Assembly (NCBI GenBank): GCA_029203105.1
Contig: CP119318.1
Location: forward strand, 2,060,501-2,124,500
Length of the DNA stretch: 64,000 bases
Reading direction: 5' to 3'
From: Candidatus Kaistia colombiensis
Lineage (GTDB): Bacteria > Pseudomonadota > Alphaproteobacteria > Rhizobiales > Kaistiaceae
The first letter of the stretch is position 1, and the number at the start of each line of letters is the position of its first letter. The notes beneath the pieces were generated by a model that worked only from the letters and a program-made list of their open reading frames with translations, did not search any database and was not told the DNA's origin. The position numbers and the translations under genes are program-made. Positions 8,094-15,676 of this stretch are shown here, in pieces.

Positions 8094-9582
8094 GGGCCTG
8101 CTCCCCCGCGCCGAATGCCAGGCGGGCAATCGCGTCGACGCTGATCTTGTCGGTGAGTTCGCCGCCGAGCTGGCCGAAGGCCATGACGGTGACGCGGTCG
8201 GCGAGCAACTCGATCTCGTCGAAATCGGACGAGATCAGGATGACGGCGACGCCGTCGGCGGCCAGCCGCCGGATCAGCGCGTAGATGTCGTTGCGCGCCG
8301 CCACGTCGACGCCGCGAGTGGGTTCGTCGAGGACGAGCACCTTGGGCTTCGCCGACAGGCATTTCGACATCAGCACCTTCTGCTGATTGCCGCCGGAAAG
8401 CGCCTTGGCCGCTTGGCCGGGGCCGGTGCACTTGATGCCCATGCTCTGGCGGAAACCGTTGAAGAGGCCACGCTCGCGGCCGGGCCGCAGCAGGAAGGGC
8501 AGGCGGTGGATCAGATAGGACGAGGTGTTCCAGTAGAGCGGCGCGTCGAGGAACAGGCCGTTCTGCTGGCGGTCTTCCGGCAGGTAGACGAGGCCGGCGT
8601 CGATGCAGCGGCGCGGCGAGCGGTTCGACAGCTCGACGCCGTCGAGCGTGACCGTGCCGCCACTCTGGCGGCGCAGGCCGAACAGGGTTTCGGAGAATTC
8701 GGTGCGGCCGGCGCCGACGACGCCGGCAAGGCCGAGCACTTCGCCGGCGCGCACCTCAAGGCTGATATCGCGAAAGCCTTCGCCGCTCAGCTTGCGCACC
8801 GAGAGGCGCACGGCGCCGTCTTCGCGGCCGGATTTCGCGGCCGCAATCGGCGTGGCGCCGGTGGCGACCCGGCTCATTGCGTCGATGATCTCGGCGTCGC
8901 TATAGCCATCGAGCGGACCGCTGAGGACCACGGCGCCATCGCGCAGCACGCTGATCGTGCCGCAGATCTCGCGGATCTCGCGCAGCTTGTGCGAGATGAA
9001 GAAGATGCCGACGCCCTGCGCCTGCAGCTTGCCGACGCGCTGGAAGAGGGCGTGCACCTCGAAGGGCGTCAGCGCCGAGGTCGGCTCGTCGAGGATGAGG
9101 ACGCGGGCCTCGCGGATCAGGCCGCGCAGGATCTCGACGATCTGGCGCTCGGCGATTTCCAGCGTCGCCGCCTGTGCGTCGAGGTCGAGGGTTACGGAGA
9201 GCTCGGCGATCAGCTGCTCGACCCGCCTGCGCAGCGCGCGCGGCGAAGGGCGCAGGCCGAGGCAGATATTCTCCAGCACCGACTGGTTGCCGAGGATGTG
9301 CGCTTCCTGCGGCACGAGATAGAGGCCGAGCTGCTGGGCCAGCGCCGGCGAGGCATGGGTGAGCTTCTCGCCATTGATCTCGATCGAGCCGGCATTGGCC
9401 GGCACGAGGCCGGACATGATCTTCATCAGGGTGGATTTGCCGGCGCCGTTGCCGCCGAGCAGCGCATGCACCTCGCCCTGTCGCAAGGCGAGCGAAACCC
9501 CCTTCAGGACCGGAACCGGGCCGTAGGATTTCCATATGCCGGTGAGCTGTGCAGCCCTCCCGGCCGCCATGTCCGCAGTCAT
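8086..9582 (-). CDS. lsrA: AI-2 ABC transporter ATPase LsrA
   Basis: A 498-residue double ATPase of the sugar/AI-2 class. The first domain has Walker A GGNGAGKST (43-51), the LEIAERQIVEI signature near 141 and Walker B ILDEP (163-167). The second domain has the degenerate P-loop GVVGAGRTE usual for this class, a canonical LSGGNQQKV signature and VLDEPTRGVD. It energises LsrCD for AI-2 import. It is the first gene of the minus-strand operon, transcribed away from lsrR. The RBS is weak (CAGGTG), and an in-frame ATG four codons later could serve instead. A candidate operator lies 36 bases upstream. Confidence 0.92.
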   Translation of the reverse strand: MTADMAAGRAAQLTGIWKSYGPVPVLKGVSLALRQGEVHALLGGNGAGKSTLMKIMSGLVPANAGSIEINGEKLTHASPALAQQLGLYLVPQEAHILGNQSVLENICLGLRPSPRALRRRVEQLIAELSVTLDLDAQAATLEIAERQIVEILRGLIREARVLILDEPTSALTPFEVHALFQRVGKLQAQGVGIFFISHKLREIREICGTISVLRDGAVVLSGPLDGYSDAEIIDAMSRVATGATPIAAAKSGREDGAVRLSVRKLSGEGFRDISLEVRAGEVLGLAGVVGAGRTEFSETLFGLRRQSGGTVTLDGVELSNRSPRRCIDAGLVYLPEDRQQNGLFLDAPLYWNTSSYLIHRLPFLLRPGRERGLFNGFRQSMGIKCTGPGQAAKALSGGNQQKVLMSKCLSAKPKVLVLDEPTRGVDVAARNDIYALIRRLAADGVAVILISSDFDEIELLADRVTVMAFGQLGGELTDKISVDAIARLAFGAGEQAHA

Positions 9583-9617
9583 TCTGCACCTGTTCAGATG
9601 TCTCTTGTTATTTTCAA

Positions 9618-9628
9618 GTGATCACAAG
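9618..9628. promoter_or_regulatory. Candidate LsrR operator, lsrA side
   Basis: GTGATCACAAG contains the perfect 8-base palindrome GTGATCAC. The identical 11 bases recur at 9791-9801 in front of lsrR, and these are the only two copies noticed in the divergent intergenic region. The site is 36 bases upstream of lsrA, next to a minus-strand TTGACG (9644-9639) that could be a -35 box. Binding by LsrR is inferred from position and symmetry. Confidence 0.5.
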
Positions 9629-9759
9629 ATTCGGGGGGCGTCAATATGGTCAGATCGGGTGTTGCGATTCCTGTCCCTTCATATTGCAGCGCAATATAGC
9701 CGTTTTCAGGGGATTTCAGCGCGTTTTGCCGGATGCAAGGCCATCGCTGGTTGGTGCTG

Positions 9760-9801
9760 TTGACGTAGCAAATGTTTTTACGATATCGATGTGATCACAA
9801 G
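9760..9801 (+). promoter_or_regulatory. Candidate lsrR promoter with operator
   Basis: TTGACG at 9760-9765 is followed after 17 bases by an AT-rich ATATCG, a plausible but weak -35/-10 pair. The second copy of GTGATCACAAG (9791-9801) lies immediately downstream, 23 bases before the lsrR start, where a bound repressor would block transcription. This is consistent with autorepression as known for LsrR. Confidence 0.45.
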
Positions 9802-9824
9802 TCGCGAGAAGGGAAGCTCGGCGG

Positions 9825-10772
9825 ATGGCCTTGGACAGCAACGAGTGGAGCTATGGCGATGCCGATGAGGAAATCCTCACGCGCATCGCCTGGTACTATT
9901 ACAATGACGGCCTGACGCAGAACGAGATCGGCGAAAAGCTGAACATGTCGCGGATCAAGGTGTCGCGCCTGCTCGAGAGTGGCCGGCGGTCCGGCATCAT
10001 TCAGGTCCGCATCAACTCGCGCTATCAGGGCTGCCTGTCGCTCGAGCGCGAGATCAAGAGCCGCTACGGCCTGCTCGAGGCCTATGTCGTGCCCGAACTG
10101 CCGGAGCAGGGCGCCAGCGACCGGCTCGGCCAGGCGGCGGCGCAGTTCCTGATGCAGCGGCTGCAGCCGGATGATCTGCTCGCCGTCGGCTGGGGCGCCA
10201 CCGTCAGCAACGCGATCCAGCGCCTCGGCCATCTCGCCAATGAACGCAATATCGGCCTGGTCAGCCTGACCGGTGGCGTCGGCACCTATGTCGATGGCAT
10301 GCGTACGGCCAACTGGGGCAGCAGCGTCCACCTGGTGCCGGCCCCGCTGGTGGTGCGAGATCCAGACGTCGCGAAGAACCTTTCCTCCGAGCCAGCCGTC
10401 GCCAACCTGCTCGATATGGCGCTGAACGCTTCCTACCAGCTGGTCGGCATCGGCGAGCTTTCGGGCGCCTCGACGGTGGTGCGCTCCGGCTATGTGACGC
10501 CGGACGAGGTCGAGCCGCTGCGTCGCAAGGGCGCGGTCGGCGACATCCTCTGCCAGTTCTTCAACGACAGGGGCGAAGTGCTGGATCTGCAGCTGCATGA
10601 CCGGGTCATCGGCGTGAAGCTCGCCGCGCTGTCGCGGGCGGAAAAGGTCGTCGCGGCAGCAGGCGGCTTGGAGAAGGTTCCGGCCATCCATGCCGCGCTC
10701 AAGGGGAAGTTCGTTGGCATCCTGATCACGGATGAAACGACGGCGCTGGGTCTGATGGACCTCAAGGACTAG
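9825..10772 (+). CDS. lsrR: Lsr operon repressor LsrR (SorC family)
   Basis: A 315-residue SorC/DeoR-type regulator. The N-terminal helix-turn-helix (about 18-60) contains RIAWYYYNDGLTQNEIGEKL-type sequence close to enteric LsrR. The sugar-phosphate-binding domain follows with WGATVSN, SLTGGVGTYVDGM, VRSGYVTPDE, RRKGAVGDILCQFF and AAAGGLEKVPAIHAALKGKF. In enterics LsrR represses the lsr genes until phospho-AI-2 releases it. Here it is divergent from lsrACDB and precedes lsrK by 10 bases. A GAAGGGA ribosome site precedes the ATG. Confidence 0.93.
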   Translation: MALDSNEWSYGDADEEILTRIAWYYYNDGLTQNEIGEKLNMSRIKVSRLLESGRRSGIIQVRINSRYQGCLSLEREIKSRYGLLEAYVVPELPEQGASDRLGQAAAQFLMQRLQPDDLLAVGWGATVSNAIQRLGHLANERNIGLVSLTGGVGTYVDGMRTANWGSSVHLVPAPLVVRDPDVAKNLSSEPAVANLLDMALNASYQLVGIGELSGASTVVRSGYVTPDEVEPLRRKGAVGDILCQFFNDRGEVLDLQLHDRVIGVKLAALSRAEKVVAAAGGLEKVPAIHAALKGKFVGILITDETTALGLMDLKD

Positions 10773-10782
10773 GGAGAGGGTT

Positions 10783-12348
10783 ATGGCGGGGACATATCTT
10801 CTGGCGGTCGACGCCGGGACGGGAAGCGGCCGCGCGGTCGTCTTCGACGCGGCCGGCAACCAGGTCGCCGCCGCCCAGCACGAGTGGTGGCACAAGCCCG
10901 ATCCGCGCTTCGACGGCTCGATGGATTTCGATGTCGAGGGCAACTGGGCGCATCTCGCCCGCGCCATCCGCCAGGCGATCGCCGGTGCCGGCATCTCGGC
11001 CGCCGACATCGTCGCCGTCAGCGCCACCAGCATGCGCGAGGCGCTGGTCGTCTATGACGCGGAGGGCCGGGAAATCTGGGCCTGCGCCAATGTCGACAGC
11101 CGCTCGAACAGCGAAGTGCGCGAGTTGAAGCTAGAATTTCCCGAGCTGGAGGCGAAGCTCTACCAGCATTCCGGCCAGACCTTCGCGCTCGGCGCGCTGC
11201 CACGCCTGCTCTGGCTGAAGCGCAACCTGCCTGAAGTCTATGACCGCATGCACCGGATCAGCATGCTGTCGGACTGGGTGCTGGCGCGCCTCTCCGGCGT
11301 CCTCGTCAGCGAACCTTCCAATGCCGGCACGACCGGCCTGCTCGACCTGCGCGAGCGGCGCTGGCTGCCGGAGGCGATGCGCTGGGCCGGCATGCGCGAC
11401 GACATCTTCCCCGAGACGGTCGAGCCCGGCGTGGTGATTGGCCAGGTGACCGCCGCCGCGGCCGAGGCGACGGGGCTCGCGGCCGGGACGCTGGTCGTGG
11501 CCGGTGGCGGCGACTGCCAGATCGGCACGGCAGGGCTCGGCGTCGTCAACAAGGGCGATTGCGCGGTGCTCGGCGGCACCTTCTGGCAGCAGATCGTCAA
11601 TGTCGACCAGACGCTGACCGACCCGTCGATGGATCTGCGCATCAATCCGCATGTGGTCGCCGGCCTCAACCAGGCGGAAGCGATCAGCTTCTTCGTCGGC
11701 ATCGTCATGCGCTGGTTCCGCGACAGTTTTGGCGCTGCCGAGGTGGCTGCGGCCAATGCCGGTGGCGGCGATGCCTATTCGTTGCTGGAGGCGCAGTCGG
11801 CGCATGTCCCGCCCGGCGCCCATGGCATCATCCCGGTATTCTCCGACGTGATGCATTACGGCAAGTGGTACCACGCCGCGCCGTCGCTGCTGAATCTCTC
11901 GATCGATCCCGAAAAATCCGGCAAGGCCGCGATCTTCCGCGCCCTGCAGGAGAACGCGGCGATTGTCGCGGCGCGCAATCTCGCCGCCATCTTCAAGCTC
12001 TCCGGCGTGACGCCGAAGCAGATCGTCTTCGCGGCCGGCGCGGCGAAATCGGCCCATTGGGCGCAGACCCTGTCGAGCGCGACCGGCCTTCCGGTGGTGA
12101 CGCCGGTGGTCAAGGAGGCGACGGCGCTCGGCTGCGCGGCCGCCGCCGCGATCGGCGCCGGCCTGCAGCGCGATTTCGTCTCGACCGCCGAAAGCTGGGT
12201 GCGCTGGGACCGGCATTTCGAGCCCGACCTCGGCCACAAGGCGATCTATGACGAGGCCGGCGAACGCTGGGCCCGCGCCTATGCCCTGCAGCGGCAGCTG
12301 GTCGACGAGGGCGTCACCACGTCGATGTGGAAGGCGCCCGGCCTCTGA
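10783..12348 (+). CDS. lsrK: Autoinducer-2 kinase LsrK
   Basis: A 521-residue FGGY-family kinase. It starts LLAVDAGTGSGRAVVFD, has ATSMREALVVYDAEG, IWACANVDSRS, SNAGTTGLLDL, VAGGGDCQIGTAGLGVV, VLGGTFWQQIVNVDQTLTDP and ends SMWKAPGL, all features shared with enteric LsrK rather than with xylulo- or rhamnulokinases. It phosphorylates imported AI-2 (DPD) in the cytoplasm, producing the LsrR inducer and trapping the signal. The ATG follows AGGGAGAGGG, 10 bases beyond lsrR, so the two are co-transcribed. Confidence 0.93.
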   Translation: MAGTYLLAVDAGTGSGRAVVFDAAGNQVAAAQHEWWHKPDPRFDGSMDFDVEGNWAHLARAIRQAIAGAGISAADIVAVSATSMREALVVYDAEGREIWACANVDSRSNSEVRELKLEFPELEAKLYQHSGQTFALGALPRLLWLKRNLPEVYDRMHRISMLSDWVLARLSGVLVSEPSNAGTTGLLDLRERRWLPEAMRWAGMRDDIFPETVEPGVVIGQVTAAAAEATGLAAGTLVVAGGGDCQIGTAGLGVVNKGDCAVLGGTFWQQIVNVDQTLTDPSMDLRINPHVVAGLNQAEAISFFVGIVMRWFRDSFGAAEVAAANAGGGDAYSLLEAQSAHVPPGAHGIIPVFSDVMHYGKWYHAAPSLLNLSIDPEKSGKAAIFRALQENAAIVAARNLAAIFKLSGVTPKQIVFAAGAAKSAHWAQTLSSATGLPVVTPVVKEATALGCAAAAAIGAGLQRDFVSTAESWVRWDRHFEPDLGHKAIYDEAGERWARAYALQRQLVDEGVTTSMWKAPGL

Positions 12349-12361
12349 TTTCCCTGATTTC

Positions 12362-12379
12362 GCCGCGCTCCGGCGCGGC
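12362..12379 (+). terminator. Short 7-bp stem-loop between lsrK and lsrG
   Basis: GCCGCGC (12362-12368) pairs with GCGCGGC (12373-12379) across a 4-base loop. It sits in the 57-base gap before lsrG. It lacks an immediate T-run, so partial attenuation or mRNA protection is more likely than full termination. Confidence 0.45.
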
Positions 12380-12405
12380 CTCAGTCTCTTTGCAAAGGAG
12401 TGATT

Positions 12406-12726
12406 ATGCTCATCCAGATGGTGACCATCATGGTCAAGCCAGGCCATGCCGACGATTTTCTCGAGGCCTTCCGCATCAACTATGAAGGTACGCGCCAGGA
12501 GCCGGGCAATCTGCGCTTCGACGTGCTGCGCGATCCCGACGACGCCAACAAGTTCCTGATCTACGAAGTCTTCAAGTCGGAAGCAGCACTCGAAGAGCAC
12601 CGCCGCACGCCGCATTACCAGAAGTGCGTCAGCCTGCTCGAGCCGATCCAGACCGGTCCGCGCACCAAGGTCTTCTACCATGCCGAGATGGCGGATTTCC
12701 TCGCGGACGCCCCAGCCGCCGAATAG
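12406..12726 (+). CDS. lsrG: Phospho-AI-2 isomerase LsrG
   Basis: A 106-residue ABM-fold (antibiotic biosynthesis monooxygenase-like) protein. It shows VTIMVKPGHADDFLEAFRINYEGTRQEPGNLRFDVLRDPDD, YEVFKSEAALEEHRRTPHY and GPRTKVFY, the pattern of enteric LsrG. LsrG isomerises phospho-AI-2 (P-DPD) to P-HPD, the substrate of LsrF in E. coli. The ATG at 12406 is preferred over GTG 12400 because AAAGGAG ends five bases before it. It probably forms an operon with lsrR and lsrK. Confidence 0.9.
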   Translation: MLIQMVTIMVKPGHADDFLEAFRINYEGTRQEPGNLRFDVLRDPDDANKFLIYEVFKSEAALEEHRRTPHYQKCVSLLEPIQTGPRTKVFYHAEMADFLADAPAAE

Positions 12727-13093
12727 AAGCGTCGATCGACCTCGGCGCCGGGGGCGTTCTGCGCCGCTCCCGAATACCCGTCCGGGACGGAGGTCGCACT
12801 GCCGCGGCCGTTTCCCGGGGCGGGATGACCGATGCCCCTGCGAACGGATGCGGGCGGAGAGCGTGGCTCGATCCGGGCCGGCCATGTGGTGCGGCCTCGG
12901 CGCGTCGGGGCAGCCCAGCGCCCCGGCTGTCAGTCTGTTGCCGACGCCGCGGCAGCGTGTAGCCGACATCAAGGCACGCTCGGTCGGGCCCGAGTGGAGG
13001 TTCAATCCCCAGTGGTTTCTCGAGTATGGCGCCCTAGGTCAGTGAGCGTTGTCGACGCCCTGAAGGCGACGGCCAATCAAGATGGGAAACGCC
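12727..13093. other. Gene-free stretch after lsrG
   Basis: These 367 bases follow the last lsr gene. I see no convincing open frame, tRNA or strong terminator; the short frames present lack ribosome sites and read as shadows. Base composition is GC-rich like the neighbours. This marks the boundary between the lsr block and the accessory region. Confidence 0.5.
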
Positions 13094-13306
13094 ATGGAAA
13101 GGCAAACGTATGTCCTTGTCCGGAGCAACAAGGGCTGGGCATTCAGCGGCCCGCATGAGCTTAGTCCAACCTATCCCAGCAAAGACGACGCCTTTGAAGC
13201 GGCGGTAGTCGCGATGAGGTCCATGCTCACCCAAGGAGATGAAATCGCACTGACAATCCCTGGTGGCGATGGACCGTGGGGGAGGTCGAAACACGTCCCG
13301 CACTAG
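13094..13306 (+). CDS. Small hypothetical protein (70 aa)
   Basis: Starting from the ATG at 13094 (GGGAAA eight bases upstream; an in-frame ATG four codons earlier is the alternative), the frame encodes about 70 residues: an aromatic/basic start (ERQTYVLVRSNKGWAFSG), a central PSKDDAFEAAVVAMRSML helix and a Gly/Pro-rich tail. The layout (short beta strands, then a helix with periodic alanines) is reminiscent of DUF2188-like small proteins, but I cannot assign it. No operon partner. Confidence 0.5.
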   Translation: MERQTYVLVRSNKGWAFSGPHELSPTYPSKDDAFEAAVVAMRSMLTQGDEIALTIPGGDGPWGRSKHVPH

Positions 13307-13410
13307 GGAGGACTGACCCACCATCCGTAAACCTTGTGATGACTGGAGAGGGTTGAAGCTCCGGGGGGCAGCCCCCAGTTCCGATCATTCAGGGAAATGC
13401 TCAACTCTGC

Positions 13411-13443
13411 GCCCGCCGGCGCTGCCGGGCGGGCTTTCTTTTG
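13411..13443 (+). terminator. Rho-independent-type terminator
   Basis: GCCCGCCGG and CCGGGCGGGC form a GC-rich stem with one bulge around a short loop, followed directly by TTTCTTTT. It probably ends transcription of the small gene 13094-13306 or a short untranslated RNA after it. Confidence 0.7.
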
Positions 13444-13712
13444 GAACCGCGATTGGTCCGAAAGGGGTGATCGGCCCGGGGCCTTTAGCTGCCAGGTCGG
13501 TTCGGTCCGATCCCAGACCGGCAGTTTGCGGATCTTGGAACCTCGAATCGCCTACCGCAAAACCCGTCTGAGCTTGCCGAGACGCTCTTCTGTCAACCGA
13601 CTGTTTGATCAGTGGAACGGTTGGGGCGCTCGTGAGACTGCGAAGGTGGGTGCTCCCATGGCCCGAGCGAATTGGCTCGGTCCGTCGATCACTCTTTGGG
13701 ATTGGGAGAAAA
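13444..13712. other. Intergenic stretch between two small genes
   Basis: Together with 13307-13410, this is about 400 bases without a supported gene apart from the terminator. One long frame reads through it but lacks a ribosome site and recognisable content. Confidence 0.4.
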
Positions 13713-13901
13713 ATGCAGGCAACAGTCCGCTACATTCAAGAGTTGACGGATCAGCTAAGCCAACTGGCCCGCCAGGATGGACTGCACGACCTCGCCTACC
13801 TGCTCAGGATGGCTTCTGAAGAAGCACGGGCCACGTTAGAGCATGTCGGAGCGAGCGCGCCCTCCGCCACGCCAAACGGACCTGTTAGCGATCCCGACTA
13901 G
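13713..13901 (+). CDS. Small hypothetical helical protein (62 aa)
   Basis: ATG at 13713 is preceded by GGGAG. The product starts MQATVRYIQELTDQLSQLAR and continues with DLAYLLRMASEEARATLEHV, two amphipathic helices, then a Pro/Ser tail. It resembles the design of the other small protein at 37693-37902 (short, two helices, Leu/Ala/Glu-rich) and may be a small regulatory or structural protein of a type common in rhizobia. Function unknown. Confidence 0.5.
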   Translation: MQATVRYIQELTDQLSQLARQDGLHDLAYLLRMASEEARATLEHVGASAPSATPNGPVSDPD

Positions 13902-14073
13902 CCAGTAGCCGGCGCGAAAATACCGATCGGTTTGGTTCGTGGCCCAACACTGTTCTCCGCCGGTCTCATGCCGGCACCATGATTCGAACTCAACCGCCGC
14001 CGGCATGGCGATCGTATCGGGGCCGCACCCATCCATTTGTCGGGCCTAGCGCCCTACCTGGCATCTGGCCAAT

Positions 14074-15564
14074 TCAAGGCTTCGTCACTGCCCGAAGCGC
14101 GTTTGCGAGCTTCGTGACCGCAACCTCAATTTCAAGAGGCGTATAGGCGGCAAAGCCCATCAGGAAACCGGGTTTGGCTTCGCCGGCGGCGTGAAGCGCC
14201 GACAATCCAAGAAGCTCGATTCCGACACGTCGCGCCGCGTCGATGGCGGTGCGCTCCGGGAGGTCGCAGGTCAGAACGCAGGGCATTTGCAGTCCGCCGA
14301 CGGGAACACGCGCTTCGACAAAATCCGACAGGTGCTTGTCGACCAGTCCGGCAAGCACATCGAGCCGTTCGGCATAGACACTCCGCATCGCGCGCACATG
14401 CGCGCCGAAATGTCCGCCTTCCATGAAGCGGGCCAGCGTCAGTTGCGCCATGGGGGCCGTATGCCCGTCCAGAAGGGTACGCGCCACGGTCATCGGTTTC
14501 ACCAGTTGAGGCGGCAACACGACATAGCCGATGCGTAGGCCCGGAAAGAGCGATTTGGTGAAAGTGCCGATATAAATGGTGCGATTGCGTGGATCGAGAC
14601 CCTGCACGCAGGCCGTCGGCTTGCCGGCATAGTGGAATTCGCTGTCGTAATCGTCTTCGATGATCCATGCCTGATGCCGGGCGGCCCATTCGATCAGGGC
14701 CAGGCGACGATCCAGCGATAGTGTTGCGCCGGTCGGGAACTGGTGCGAAGGCGTCAGGAAAATGGCCTTGGCCCTGCGCGGCTCGGCCATGATCTGCTCG
14801 ACGACGACGCCCTGCCGGTCAACGCGGACCGGAATGCACTCCAGCCCCGCCGCATCGAAGGCTTTGCGCGCGCCATAGTAAGCAGGGTCCTCAATGAAGA
14901 TCCGATCGCCGGGATCGAGCAGCATGTTGGCGCATAGTGACAGGGCCTGCTGCGAACTGGTCAGCACCAATACGCGATCGGCAGTGGTGCGCGCACCGCG
15001 CTCAAGATTTACATAGTCGGCAATGGCGCGGCGCAGCGGCTCGGTGCCCTGCGGATCGCCGTGGAGCAATGCCTGCGCCCCGACCTCCTTGCGCACCTGC
15101 CGCTCCAGCCTCTCCCAAAGTGGAAGCGGAAAAGTTCGGGTTTCCGGCACGCCAGGCGCAAAGGGGCGTGGGATCAGCATCTCGCGCACCCCACCGCCGC
15201 GAAACATGGCGTTGCCGCGCTTGCTGAGGTTCGGAGCCTGATTGCGCAAAGGCGCATCCCGCCGGGAAAGGCGGCGACCAGGCATGAACTCTGTCATCTG
15301 CGCCACGAAACTGCCGCTCCCGACGCGGCGGTCGATGAAGCCCTCGGCGTGAAGCTGAGCGTAAGCCGCTTCGATCGTGTCGCGCGACACCCCCAGCGAC
15401 TTGGAGAGGGCGCGTGAGGCAGGCAGCGGTTTGCCCGGACCGAGTGCGCCATCGACGATCAGTTGCCGGATCGCCCGCTGGATGCGCGCATGAAGCGGCA
15501 TTGCTGCATGGGCGGGGTGGGCAATCCATGCCTTCACGGATTCGAGTTGGGAGTGCTTGAACAA
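14074..15564 (-). CDS. MocR-family (GntR/aminotransferase fusion) transcriptional regulator
   Basis: A 496-residue protein with an N-terminal GntR winged helix (about 20-90; PLHARIQRAIRQLIVDGALGPGKPLPASRALSKSLGVSRDTIEAAYAQL) and a C-terminal fold-type I aminotransferase domain. The latter has DDYDSEFHY (PLP ring Asp) and YIGTFTKSLFPGLRIGY, whose lysine would carry PLP. MocR proteins such as PdxR and GabR sense PLP or amino compounds. It is divergent from the BenE-type transporter across 112 bases, so that transporter is its probable target. The ligand is unknown. Confidence 0.9.
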   Translation of the reverse strand: MFKHSQLESVKAWIAHPAHAAMPLHARIQRAIRQLIVDGALGPGKPLPASRALSKSLGVSRDTIEAAYAQLHAEGFIDRRVGSGSFVAQMTEFMPGRRLSRRDAPLRNQAPNLSKRGNAMFRGGGVREMLIPRPFAPGVPETRTFPLPLWERLERQVRKEVGAQALLHGDPQGTEPLRRAIADYVNLERGARTTADRVLVLTSSQQALSLCANMLLDPGDRIFIEDPAYYGARKAFDAAGLECIPVRVDRQGVVVEQIMAEPRRAKAIFLTPSHQFPTGATLSLDRRLALIEWAARHQAWIIEDDYDSEFHYAGKPTACVQGLDPRNRTIYIGTFTKSLFPGLRIGYVVLPPQLVKPMTVARTLLDGHTAPMAQLTLARFMEGGHFGAHVRAMRSVYAERLDVLAGLVDKHLSDFVEARVPVGGLQMPCVLTCDLPERTAIDAARRVGIELLGLSALHAAGEAKPGFLMGFAAYTPLEIEVAVTKLANALRAVTKP

Positions 15565-15676
15565 ATGGTCTGGATATATCGGCTGAAGTGGATGGGTCTA
15601 TCAGGCCATTGATCCGCTAGTTGTCAAGGCAACTCATTGCCCTTGTGTCCTAATCTTCAAGAGACCCGTCACGACC

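Noticed and set aside
9791..9801. Reading GTGATCAC as a CRP site
   Set aside because: CRP sites need TGTGA and TCACA separated by six bases; here the halves are contiguous.
15565..15676. MocR operator repeats between the regulator and BenE genes
   Set aside because: GGTCTGGATATATC and GGGTCTATCAGG look loosely repeated, but the match is too weak to call.
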